Positions 1-7,539 of a DNA stretch of 36,494 bases are shown in pieces. Position 1 is the first letter of the stretch. Every line of letters starts with the position of its first letter. Made by a program: the position numbers and the translations under genes. The stretch is from Planctomycetota bacterium (lineage in GTDB: Bacteria > Planctomycetota > Planctomycetia > Pirellulales > Pirellulaceae). The DNA lies in assembly GCA_017303505.1 (NCBI GenBank), contig JAFLCP010000076.1:1-36494 (forward strand), in the 5' to 3' direction. The notes below the pieces were generated by a model, which saw nothing but the letters and a program-made list of their open reading frames with translations, was not told the DNA's origin and did no database searches.

Positions 1-2187
1 GGTTTGGTACGCGCTGAAGCAGTTGAACAAACGAAACCAGGTAAATTTAAGTTCAAAGCTTTGGATACCAAGAGCGCGTATATCGGCTACTTGGCCTTAA
101 CACCTGCCGATGCCGGTTTGACGATTGGCTTTGTGGGCCCAGGCACTCCAGCAGCCTCAGCGGCACACAAAACCGGTGGCACGGGTACTGTTTCGCCTGG
201 CCTTCAAGCTGGTGACGTCATCAAGAAAATCAACACCTCTGAAGTTCGCTCTCTCGGCGACTTCGACAAAATCATGCAACAAACCAAAGCCGGTGTTGCA
301 TTGGGAGTAACCGTTGAGCGGCCAAACGTCGGTGAACTCGGCTTCGAGTGCGTAACACTCGAAGCTCCTATGGACATTGTTCGCTTGAGCAATGAGAGCG
401 CTGAAGAAGTCGTTGGCAATTTGACTCGCACTTCTTGCTTAACAACTCTGGCATCGATTGATGGTCGTCCCATCGAAGCGAACTCGCGTTACATCACCGG
501 ACTAGAAGCGACGCTCAATGGTGTATGGGATCACAAATCGATTTCGCGTGAAGGGTTTGTTGGAATTGAATTCTCACTCCCTCTTGCCGAACAGCTCAAA
601 GCCATCGGTATTGCTGCAGATATCACTCTTGTAAAACGCTACTGGCTTCCCAAGCCAACTGGTGAAGGTGCAGTTGCTGGTACTCGGTCCGGTTACGTCT
701 TGGATTATGAAGTCGAAGTGATTAATAACGATGATAAACCTCACAGCGTTTCATTGCGTCAAGAAGGACTGAATGGCATCACCCTCGAGTCGTGGTGGTA
801 TGCTCCTAAGATCAGCCCTTATTTCTTCCAAGCTGCTGGTGCTCGCGATGTTTTGTTAAGCACCACTAAGAGTGGACATCGCTTGGCCACTTGTTACTCG
901 ATTTATGACGACGCTCGGCGCAATCCGACCGCACCAGATCGATTGTTATTCGGTTCCACCGAACCTGCCGATCAAAGAACGCTTAAGTACATTGGCGTAG
1001 ATGGTTATTACTTTACGACTGCCTTTGTGCCCACTCCCGGTGATCCAAGTTCATTGGCTAATCTGTATCAAGCGGGCACTACATTGATTGGTGATCCGAC
1101 TCGCTATGTTCGCCATCAAGAGAAAGCTGCCAATACTTCGTTCTGGATCGATACTCAGTCCAAGACGATTGAGCCCAAGCAAACCGGCAAAGAACAGATG
1201 CAAATCTTTATTGGGCCTAAGCAGCCCGATCTTCTTTCGCAGTATGGCTTGAGCAACACAATTGAATATGGTTGGTTCTGGTGGGTTGCACGTCCTTTGT
1301 CATGGTTGTTGCACTTCTTCTACAGCATTGTCCGCAACTATGGTGTCGCCATTATGTTGCTCACCTTCTTGGTTCGCGGTAGCTTGTTCCCATTGGGTCG
1401 CAAAGCGGCACTCAATGCCCAACGCATGCAGGAACTTGCACCAGAACTGAAACGCATTTCGGAACAATACAAGGATGATTACGAAAAGCGAGCCAAGGCG
1501 ACACAAGAGTTTTACGCTAAGAACAACTTCAAGCCTTGGGCTGGTTGTTTACCGATCTTCTTTCAAATCCCAATTTTCATTGGTCTCTATCGATGCTTGT
1601 CGGTAGACATTGAACTCCGTCAACAAGCCTTGTTGCCTGGCGTCACATCGTGGTGCTCGAACCTCGCTGGTCCGGACATGCTGTGGTACTGGGGAAGCTT
1701 TATGCCAAACCTGATCGCCGGTCGGGGTGAAGGTTGGTTTGGACCTTATTTCAATATCCTGCCTTGTATCACCGTGGTCCTCTTCATCATTCAGCAGAAG
1801 ATCATGATGCCTAAGGCTACCGATGAACAAACCCAGATGACTCAAACCATGATGATGTATATGACGGTCTTCATGGGTTTGATGTTCTTCAAAGTGCCAG
1901 CGGGACTTTGTATTTACTTCATCACCTCCAGCATTTGGTCTTTGTTTGAACGCAAACTGGTAAAACGCTTGGGGCCACCACCTCAACCACCTGCTGCGCC
2001 CGCTCCCGAACCACCTCCTAGTCGCGACGCACGCAAAGAAGCATCGGAAAAGAAACAGCAAGAAGCGAATAAGAAACCTGGCTGGTTTGAAAAGATGAAA
2101 CAAATCGCCGATCAAGCTGGCTCGGATAATTCCACGACTTATCGTCGGGAAAAATCCAAAGACAAAGATCAGAAGAAGAAAAAGTAG
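1..2187 (+). CDS. yidC: Membrane protein insertase YidC, 5'-truncated, with embedded PDZ-like module
   Basis: YidC/Oxa1 insertase, which inserts and folds inner-membrane proteins with or without SecYEG. The frame is open to the window edge, so the N-terminus (first TM helix and start codon) is missing. Visible part, numbered from base 4: residues about 28-107 look like a PDZ domain (LQAGDVIKKINTSEV, then DFDKIM); about 110-400 is the periplasmic beta-sandwich region; from about 420 the conserved C-terminal membrane core begins. The core contains LVRGSLFPL, whose Arg (about residue 458) matches the conserved hydrophilic-groove arginine of YidC, followed by the cytoplasmic helical hairpin (QELAPELKRISEQYKDD) and the PIFFQIPIFIGLY segment. 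It ends in a Pro-rich and then Lys-rich tail (KSKDKDQKKKK) of the kind associated with ribosome contact. The family assignment is very secure. The PDZ insertion is unusual relative to the E. coli protein. Confidence 0.96.
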   Translation, partial: GLVRAEAVEQTKPGKFKFKALDTKSAYIGYLALTPADAGLTIGFVGPGTPAASAAHKTGGTGTVSPGLQAGDVIKKINTSEVRSLGDFDKIMQQTKAGVALGVTVERPNVGELGFECVTLEAPMDIVRLSNESAEEVVGNLTRTSCLTTLASIDGRPIEANSRYITGLEATLNGVWDHKSISREGFVGIEFSLPLAEQLKAIGIAADITLVKRYWLPKPTGEGAVAGTRSGYVLDYEVEVINNDDKPHSVSLRQEGLNGITLESWWYAPKISPYFFQAAGARDVLLSTTKSGHRLATCYSIYDDARRNPTAPDRLLFGSTEPADQRTLKYIGVDGYYFTTAFVPTPGDPSSLANLYQAGTTLIGDPTRYVRHQEKAANTSFWIDTQSKTIEPKQTGKEQMQIFIGPKQPDLLSQYGLSNTIEYGWFWWVARPLSWLLHFFYSIVRNYGVAIMLLTFLVRGSLFPLGRKAALNAQRMQELAPELKRISEQYKDDYEKRAKATQEFYAKNNFKPWAGCLPIFFQIPIFIGLYRCLSVDIELRQQALLPGVTSWCSNLAGPDMLWYWGSFMPNLIAGRGEGWFGPYFNILPCITVVLFIIQQKIMMPKATDEQTQMTQTMMMYMTVFMGLMFFKVPAGLCIYFITSSIWSLFERKLVKRLGPPPQPPAAPAPEPPPSRDARKEASEKKQQEANKKPGWFEKMKQIADQAGSDNSTTYRREKSKDKDQKKKK

Positions 2188-2188
2188 A

Positions 2189-2234
2189 ACGGCTGTCCTC
2201 AGCCGTCACGTAGCACGACCGTCCTCGGTCGTGC
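2189..2234. repeat. Two tandem hairpins with identical TCCT loops downstream of yidC
   Basis: Two perfect inverted repeats stand back to back, starting two bases after the yidC stop codon. The first has 7-bp arms (2189-2195 ACGGCTG, 2200-2206 CAGCCGT). The second has 9-bp arms (2213-2221 GCACGACCG, 2226-2234 CGGTCGTGC). Both loops are TCCT. Neither is followed by a T-tract, so they are not classical intrinsic terminators. They may protect the mRNA 3' end or be members of a dispersed palindromic repeat family. Confidence 0.75.
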
Positions 2235-2308
2235 GCCTCACATATTCTTTACTGCTTTAACCAACAGCATCAACACCCGCAGTCTACGGCGAATCGTTTA
2301 ACCCGTAC

Positions 2309-2486
2309 GCCGAAGGCTAGGCCGCGCAGGACGTGCAATGATGGTTGGGCTATGCGCAGTAGCTGACTCATATTTCTCCTCTCTCCTTTCTCCTCTCTCC
2401 TTTCTCCTCTCTATCCACTCCTTTCTATCCACTCCTTTCTATCCACTCCTCTCTTACGCAGCGTCGCCCGTAGGCCGAAGGCTAGG
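2309..2486 (+). repeat. Direct repeat GCCGAAGGCTAGG, two copies
   Basis: The 13-base word GCCGAAGGCTAGG occurs at 2309-2321 and 2474-2486, flanking the pyrimidine-rich tandem repeat. Each copy contains a short GCC-GAA-GGC inverted repeat. The duplication suggests that the gene-free island was built from repeated pieces. Confidence 0.6.
2376..2452 (+). repeat. Pyrimidine-only 14-bp tandem repeat
   Basis: The + strand is almost pure C/T. CTCCTCTCTCCTTT occurs at 2376-2389 and 2390-2403, followed by a half unit (2404-2410). A related 14-mer, CTATCCACTCCTTT, follows at 2411-2424 and 2425-2438, with a near copy at 2439-2452. There are no spacers and no dyads, so this is a minisatellite-like tract and not a CRISPR array. 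Open frames through it are low-complexity and not credible genes. Confidence 0.85.
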
Positions 2487-2548
2487 TCCCATTGTGTGTG
2501 CAAGCAGTGCAGAACGCTCTCAGATGCGCGGTGGGCCGAGAGGCTGTC

Positions 2549-2655
2549 ACGACGAGTTACGACGACGATCACGAATTACGACGACGAATTACGATTACGA
2601 TCAGGAATTACGATCACGACGACGAGTTACGAAGTACGAAGTAAGAGCTACGAAT
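2549..2655 (+). repeat. Degenerate TACGA/ATTACGA short-word repeat tract
   Basis: About 105 bases built from variations of TTACGA, ATTACGA, GACGA and GATCACGA, ending in GTACGAAGTA-like words. The periodicity is irregular (6-9 bases). It overlaps no credible gene. With the pyrimidine tract and hairpins it makes up most of the 567-bp gap between yidC and the next gene; nothing else recognisable is in that gap. Confidence 0.8.
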
Positions 2656-2754
2656 CCAACCGCGTAAACTCTCGGCGCCGTGAGGTTTTTCGCTCGTCGT
2701 ACGCAGCGCCGAGGTGATCGTCTACGCAATTCTCCCGGACCTAAACACAAGCCA

Positions 2755-3138
2755 CTATTGCTTGAAGTACGGATTCTTAATGGTTACTGGTCCTGCTGGT
2801 GCGGTTTCTTCTGCAACAACCATCCCATCATAGTATGGATTTACAATATGTGGTCGTGTTTCCGCACGTGGAGTCGCCATGTATCCCGGGTTGGGCTGCA
2901 ACGTCGACAGGGAAGCGTATGGGCTATCGCCGTAAGGGCGTTGATATCGCTTGCCGTAGTAAACTGGTGGATGGATAGCAAAGTAGGGAGGAACTGGCAC
3001 ATTGTTGCGGAAGGAACCATAAGATCCACCGTAGCCCCAAGCCGCACCACCCCATGGGCTAAATGGAAATTGAGCTTGGCATGGAATGGCCAAACCAATC
3101 GTCAGTAAAAGACCGGCGACAAGCGACTTGATCGACAT
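2755..3138 (-). CDS. Small secreted PPY-motif protein (planctomycete type, function unknown)
   Basis: 127-residue exported protein. The start is placed at 3138 because it gives a clean signal peptide: MSIKS, a hydrophobic core (LVAGLLLTIGLAIP), then CQAQ/FPF as a likely cleavage site. An in-frame start at 3207 would add 23 residues in front of that signal. The mature part is Gly/Pro/Tyr rich: a GGAAWGYGGSYG stretch, then VPPYFAIHPPVYYGKRY and RPYGDSPYA, and a C-terminal VTIKNPYF. The PPYFAxHPPVYY and terminal NPY-type motifs recall a family of small secreted proteins common in Planctomycetes (recognised from memory). No catalytic residues are evident. It is divergent from queG with 182 bp between starts. 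A structural or envelope role is a guess. Confidence 0.8.
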   Translation of the reverse strand: MSIKSLVAGLLLTIGLAIPCQAQFPFSPWGGAAWGYGGSYGSFRNNVPVPPYFAIHPPVYYGKRYQRPYGDSPYASLSTLQPNPGYMATPRAETRPHIVNPYYDGMVVAEETAPAGPVTIKNPYFKQ

Positions 3139-3320
3139 AGCTGTTCGTCTCGCGAGTAAAATACACTGATTGAAAGCGGGAACCGAATCGCCCCACAGAT
3201 TCCACACTAATTACAATCCGGCCAGGTTCAATGCGGCAGTAGGCTTTTACTGTACGAATTCACCCCTCATAATCGTTACAATCGGAATCGTTTTTTACCT
3301 TTCGGCGTCGCGCTCTTACC

Positions 3321-4544
3321 ATGACTGATCCAGGAAAACGAGATTTCCCCAGCGCGAATCGTATCTCAACGGTCCCGCTTAAGTTGTCGGAGTTGGCTGA
3401 AGGGTTAAAGCGTCAAGCGGGTTTTCTAGGCTTCGCCGAGGCTCGAATAACGGCAGCTGTCGAGCCTGGCCGCTATTCCGATTTTCTCACATGGCTTGAC
3501 CACGGTTACGCTGGCGAGATGAGCTATCTCGAATCGCGGAAAGATGCCTATCGCCACCCTGCTTCAGTTATGGCAGGAGTGCGTACGATCCTGGTGTTAG
3601 CTCTACCCTATTCACCCAAACCGACGAATCAAAGTTCGCTCGCGATAGGAGTTGGAAGAATTGCACGTTACGCTTGCGGTTCAGTGGATTACCACGATTG
3701 GATCCATGATCGACTTAAGCTACTGGGCCATTGGCTTGAACAACATTACTCTCGAACCACCGAATCGCAGTCTGAGTCGCTCACATTCCGCGGAATTGTG
3801 GATACCGCCCCTTTGCTAGAACGGGAATTTGCTCAACTCTCCGGGATGGGTTGGATTGGCAAGAATACACTTCTGCTGAACCGCACATTAGGAAGCTATT
3901 TCTTCTTGGCCTGTTTACTGACGAATATCGACTTACCGTGTGACTCGAGCCATGTTCAGGATCACTGCGGTTCCTGCCGAGCCTGTATTGAAGCGTGTCC
4001 CACACAAGCTTTCGTCGAACCGCATGTGCTAGATGCCAGCCAATGCATTAGCTACTTAACGATTGAACAGCGCGGGATGCCACCGATCGAATTGCGATCG
4101 GGCATCGGTGATTGGCTTTATGGATGTGATATATGCCAAGAGGTATGCCCTTGGAACCGCAGGGCTCCATCGTTGATGGAAGAAGCCTTTCAACCATCAG
4201 CTTCCTTCACCGAATTACCCCTCCGCGAGATCCTTTCCCTGGACCAGGAACATTTCCGCGTTCATTTTCGACGAACACCTTTTTGGCGTGCGAAACGGCG
4301 TGGCGTCCTACGAAATGCGGCGATTGTCGCTGGCAACCAGCGCTCACCAGATTGTATCGAACCACTAAAGAGCCTGCTTCAAGATGAGGACGAGTTGATA
4401 CGAGCTGCAGCCGTATGGTCTCTTTCTCAAATGGAACTTCAAAACATCGAAGAGATTTTTGAACCGCTTAGCCTGAACGAGCAGAGCAGTTTGGTTCAAG
4501 CCGAGTTACAATATTTTCGTCAAACAAGAACGCGAGCCCTGTGA
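3321..4544 (+). CDS. queG: Epoxyqueuosine reductase QueG
   Basis: Cobalamin-dependent iron-sulfur enzyme that reduces epoxyqueuosine to queuosine at the wobble base of GUN-decoding tRNAs; cytoplasmic. The 407-residue protein shows the N-terminal substrate/cobalamin-binding region, the conserved VDTAPLLER segment (candidate catalytic Asp161), and GMGWIGKNTLLLN. Two ferredoxin-like 4Fe-4S clusters follow: C216, C219, C222 and C226 (CGSCRACIEACP), then C242, C269, C272 and C276 (CDICQEVCPWN). A C-terminal HEAT-like segment (about 340-385, DEDELIRAAAVWSL) is also typical of QueG. About 25 residues precede the usual family start, so a later start is possible. The stop codon overlaps the start of the next gene. 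Confidence 0.96.
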   Translation: MTDPGKRDFPSANRISTVPLKLSELAEGLKRQAGFLGFAEARITAAVEPGRYSDFLTWLDHGYAGEMSYLESRKDAYRHPASVMAGVRTILVLALPYSPKPTNQSSLAIGVGRIARYACGSVDYHDWIHDRLKLLGHWLEQHYSRTTESQSESLTFRGIVDTAPLLEREFAQLSGMGWIGKNTLLLNRTLGSYFFLACLLTNIDLPCDSSHVQDHCGSCRACIEACPTQAFVEPHVLDASQCISYLTIEQRGMPPIELRSGIGDWLYGCDICQEVCPWNRRAPSLMEEAFQPSASFTELPLREILSLDQEHFRVHFRRTPFWRAKRRGVLRNAAIVAGNQRSPDCIEPLKSLLQDEDELIRAAAVWSLSQMELQNIEEIFEPLSLNEQSSLVQAELQYFRQTRTRAL

Positions 4545-4867
4545 TGCGCCACGTCTATCTGTTGCTTTCGATCTTGGGGCTCTTACTCCCCATGATTTGT
4601 TTCGGCATTCATTTTACCTCGCGGGGTGAAGCTGCCTGGAGTGAGTTCTTTGCAGCTCCATTCGCCACGTGGGTCATCTCAGGTTTTTCGTGGGACCTGA
4701 TGCTGACGGCAATAACCATAACTCTCTGGATGCATCGAGAAGCAAAACGTTTGAAAATGCCTGGATTTTATTGGCATTTTGCCTTCATCTTTCTTGTCGG
4801 AATCTGTTTCGCGCTCCCCACATTTCTGTACCGGCGAGAAAAGTTCTTGAGTTCTCCAACCAACTAG
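4541..4867 (+). CDS. DUF2834-like small integral membrane protein
   Basis: About 108 residues with three hydrophobic helices: roughly residues 5-23, 40-63 and 77-95. Length and pattern, including WSEFFAAPFATWVISGFSWDLML and the WHFAFIFLVGICFALPTFLYRRE ending, fit the DUF2834 family of uncharacterised membrane proteins. The start is either GTG 4541 (4-base overlap with the queG stop) or ATG 4544 (1-base overlap). Either way the gene is translationally coupled to queG, but no link to queuosine is implied by the family. Function unknown. Confidence 0.8.
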   Translation: MMRHVYLLLSILGLLLPMICFGIHFTSRGEAAWSEFFAAPFATWVISGFSWDLMLTAITITLWMHREAKRLKMPGFYWHFAFIFLVGICFALPTFLYRREKFLSSPTN

Positions 4868-4991
4868 CTCAGCGCAGAACCGCTGTTTCGTCATTTTTCA
4901 TTGCGATTGGCAAAATGGCTGAGAAAAAAATCACCGGGTGGCATCTTATTGGTGAAACAACGAACAAGACACTGAACATAGGCCCACCCTC

Positions 4992-5492
4992 ATGATCTCC
5001 AGCGAACAACTTGCGAATGCAATCGACCGTTGGGGAGGAAGGCTGCGGTATTGGCTGTTACTCCGAACCTCCAACGCGGACGACATCCTTCAAGAGACTT
5101 TTTGCAAACTTGTTCAGCAAAAACGATTTCCGGAACGGCCCGCTGCGTGGCTTTTCCAAGTCGCCGCCAACTTGATTCGTGAAGAAGTACGGCGAGATAA
5201 ACGCCGCAAATTGCGTGAAGAGAAAGTCGCTTCTACGGAAGTGGTCCAAGCACCTGCCGACATCGGTTTGCTACATGCCGAAGTTCAGGACGCGCTACAA
5301 AAAATACAACCCGAAATGAGAGACATCATCTTGCTCAAGATTTGGGGTGAGATGACGTTTGCCGAAATTGGCAAAACGCTTGGCCTCTCCACTGCCACCG
5401 CTCATCGAAGATACGAAGAAGCCCTCGCACAATTACGCCCCCTATGTGGTGCTGAAGATGTAAGGATCGGAACTTATGAATCCGCAAGATAA
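4992..5492 (+). CDS. ECF-type RNA polymerase sigma factor
   Basis: 166-residue sigma-70 family factor of the extracytoplasmic-function type. Region 2 is seen at about 10-70 (NADDILQETFCKLVQQ, then PAAWLFQVAANLIREEVRRDKRR, the region 2.3/2.4 helix). Region 4 is at about 105-155 (IQPEMRDIILLKIWGEMTFAEIGK, then LSTATAHRRYEEAL, a helix-turn-helix for the -35 element). Region 3 is absent, as in ECF factors. The start has no clear Shine-Dalgarno sequence. The next gene begins inside its last 17 bases, so the two are coupled; such a partner is often the regulator of the sigma factor. Confidence 0.93.
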   Translation: MISSEQLANAIDRWGGRLRYWLLLRTSNADDILQETFCKLVQQKRFPERPAAWLFQVAANLIREEVRRDKRRKLREEKVASTEVVQAPADIGLLHAEVQDALQKIQPEMRDIILLKIWGEMTFAEIGKTLGLSTATAHRRYEEALAQLRPLCGAEDVRIGTYESAR

Positions 5493-5925
5493 ACTCGATA
5501 TTGAATCTACGCTTAGCCAATTCGCGCCAGGCTTGCCAGCAAGCATGCGAGATCGAATGTTATTCGCCGCAGGTCAAGAAGCGGCCCATGTTGCTCAGCA
5601 ACGAGTGAATCGTTGGCAACTGGGCACAACGGCAGTTGTTACTGGCTTATTGACATTCGGCCTTACTTGGATTTCCCAACCTCTCTCTCAAAGCAGCAGC
5701 GAAGCTTTGGTTTCCAATTCGGGTTCATTACCTACCGATCCAACGGAAACTTCATCAGATAATCTAACAAAGAAACAACTAAAGCTTGTTTCGCAAATTG
5801 AAAGCACGACCGCTCGATTCTTCACACTGAACGACGCTTTCTCCAAAGGTGCGTTGAATGATGTGGATATCCAGCCAGTTTCCAACAGAATGACGCTCAC
5901 GCCGCGTTCTTCTCTCGATCTGTAA
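5476..5925 (+). CDS. Single-pass membrane protein coupled to ECF sigma factor (candidate regulator)
   Basis: 149 residues: a soluble N-terminal part of about 45 residues (FAPGLPASMRDRMLFAAGQEAA), one TM helix at about 48-66 (LGTTAVVTGLLTFGLTWIS), and a Ser/Thr-rich tail with a helical segment around 95-125. The start is supported by AAGGA at 5462-5466, nine bases ahead. It overlaps the sigma gene by 17 bases. The pattern x-RDRxLFxAGxxAA before a TM helix resembles short membrane proteins that follow ECF genes in planctomycetes (from memory). It lacks the HxxxCxxC zinc motif of classical anti-sigma factors. An anti-sigma role is inferred from position only. Confidence 0.72.
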   Translation: MNPQDKLDIESTLSQFAPGLPASMRDRMLFAAGQEAAHVAQQRVNRWQLGTTAVVTGLLTFGLTWISQPLSQSSSEALVSNSGSLPTDPTETSSDNLTKKQLKLVSQIESTTARFFTLNDAFSKGALNDVDIQPVSNRMTLTPRSSLDL

Positions 5926-5969
5926 TTGCAAAAACGTCTATCGCTAACCCCGTGACAAGGATTTTTACC

Positions 5970-7445
5970 ATGACAGTGCGCGCACTTTTTCGGACGGCTC
6001 TACTCCTGGGAGCCCTTCAGTTTCTCCCCTTCGATACTTACAACCACCGAGCCTTCAGTCAAGACGCTTCGCCTGCAGTTAAAACTGCCGGGCTACCGAC
6101 AGTGAAAGAGGGAACGAAGGTCACCGAAAGAACCATTTTGTTGCGGCCCGTAGCCGCTGAAGTCACTGGCGAAAGCCGGCTCTATCCAACCGCCGCTGAA
6201 ATGCGGCCAGGAGACGCCGCCCCAATTATCCTGCGAATGAACTTCGAAGCCAGTCATCGCCGCAAAACTATCTCGGAACTTGAAGCCAAAGAGTACGCCA
6301 AAAGACCATTGGAAGAAATCGACTCGAAAGAAATTGAATCCGCCGAGTCAATATTCATTCGATCTGAATTGCGTCGGGCCGTCTTTCGCCAAACTGCTGG
6401 TTGGCAATACCCTATTTTCGAGTCACCGCATTTTTCCATTCTCTTGCCCGACGTCCAAGAAACTCGACTTTATGCCCGAACCATGGCCACCTTCGCTCGA
6501 GCCGCTATACGAAGAAACGATTTAGCGAAAGCGGAGGAGTGGTTACTTTATTCCAACGGCTTGGCTCGCCATGTAAGCGAAACTCCGTTTGCGATTTGCC
6601 GAATGGTCGCCGCTGCCGAAATGAATGATGCACTCAATGCTACGGCCGAATTGATTCAACATCCCAGAGCATCAAACTATTATTGGGATCTGACCTTTTT
6701 CCCTGAATCAACGAACTTGATCCGCGACGCCGTTCAATCTGAAGCCGGAGGTTGGGAAAACACGGTTTTGGCTCTTAAAAACCTCGACGCGATTGAAACT
6801 GAATCTCAGTGGCAGAAAGTTGCTCAGGAGATTCAAGATAATCTTGTTATGTTGGGCGATTCTTCATTTGAAAAGAAATCCGATTATCTTTTACTCGGTG
6901 CGGACTGGGTCGCTCGTTCTCGCGAACAATTGCCTGTCGTAGTGCCCGGGACCGATGCCTCCTCCGCCAAAATGTCACCCGCAGAAGTCTCAGTCCGATA
7001 CTGGTGGAATCGTACGCAACATTTCGGTGCGCAAATCGAATCGTGCCTGCTACTCAAACCACATCAAGCGCTCAAGCAGCTCTACTCAGACGATTCCACA
7101 CTGGAACAGATTCCCAAAAGTGAAAAAATTGTAAAACGTGGACTAGGCGACCTGCCTCAGCGGATGCATGTAGCTCTGACTTTACTCGAGCAGCATGTTG
7201 AAATGTTGCGAACGATCGAGTCGATTCGCGATTGGTCCGCTAAACATGACGGAAAATTACCGACAACGCTGAACGAACTCACTTTAGCTGTCGCTGACGA
7301 TCCACTTACAGGTAAGCCATTCGAATGGAGCTTGAGCGAGAACGGCAAAGAAGGTGTCCTGAAGGGAGTAGTGCCGGTCGCAGCGGACAAATTCTACGAA
7401 AATTCCACTGAGATTGGGCGAGTTTACACGCTTCGCATCGAGTAA
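5970..7445 (+). CDS. Secreted protein of unknown function, third gene of ECF cluster
   Basis: 491 residues. ATG 5970 is chosen over GTG 5952 because AAGGA (5957-5961) lies eight bases before it. The N-terminus looks like a signal peptide (RALFRTALLLGALQFLPF). The body is mostly helical and has no family I can name. The C-terminal 90 residues contain a helix followed by KHDGKLPTTLNEL and DDPLTGKPFEW, a GKLP...DPxTGKPF pattern I associate with several exported planctomycete proteins. It lies 44 bases after the membrane-protein gene and is probably co-transcribed with the sigma factor, so it may be an output or sensor component of that unit. Function unknown. Confidence 0.75.
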   Translation: MTVRALFRTALLLGALQFLPFDTYNHRAFSQDASPAVKTAGLPTVKEGTKVTERTILLRPVAAEVTGESRLYPTAAEMRPGDAAPIILRMNFEASHRRKTISELEAKEYAKRPLEEIDSKEIESAESIFIRSELRRAVFRQTAGWQYPIFESPHFSILLPDVQETRLYARTMATFARAAIRRNDLAKAEEWLLYSNGLARHVSETPFAICRMVAAAEMNDALNATAELIQHPRASNYYWDLTFFPESTNLIRDAVQSEAGGWENTVLALKNLDAIETESQWQKVAQEIQDNLVMLGDSSFEKKSDYLLLGADWVARSREQLPVVVPGTDASSAKMSPAEVSVRYWWNRTQHFGAQIESCLLLKPHQALKQLYSDDSTLEQIPKSEKIVKRGLGDLPQRMHVALTLLEQHVEMLRTIESIRDWSAKHDGKLPTTLNELTLAVADDPLTGKPFEWSLSENGKEGVLKGVVPVAADKFYENSTEIGRVYTLRIE

Positions 7446-7483
7446 CCCCCTATCGGGACAACAATCATCGCGAATACCCGTTA

Positions 7484-7526
7484 AGCCATCGGTATGGGGC
7501 TCTAGGAGCTCTCCATCCCGATGGCT
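7484..7526 (+). terminator. Hairpin between secreted-protein gene and uup (terminator-like)
   Basis: Perfect 9-bp arms AGCCATCGG (7484-7492) and CCGATGGCT (7518-7526), with further internal pairing (ATGG with CCAT, and GCTC with GAGC). There is no T-tract after it. It sits between the stop at 7445 and the uup start at 7540, so it could end the ECF-cluster transcript or form a structured leader just 13 bases before the uup start codon. Confidence 0.5.
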
Positions 7527-7539
7527 ATATTGTTGGGCT

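Noticed and set aside
1549..2115. 188-codon open frame antisense to yidC
   Set aside because: It lies wholly opposite the conserved YidC core, its translation is His/Arg-rich without domain resemblance, and it is explained by codon bias of the sense gene.
2376..2452. Possible CRISPR array
   Set aside because: The 14-bp units are directly adjacent with no unique spacers, no dyad, and no cas genes nearby.
2338..3108. Several open frames through the repeat island and opposite the small secreted protein
   Set aside because: They translate low-complexity repeats or oppose a gene with a clear signal peptide, and have no ribosome-binding site or family resemblance.
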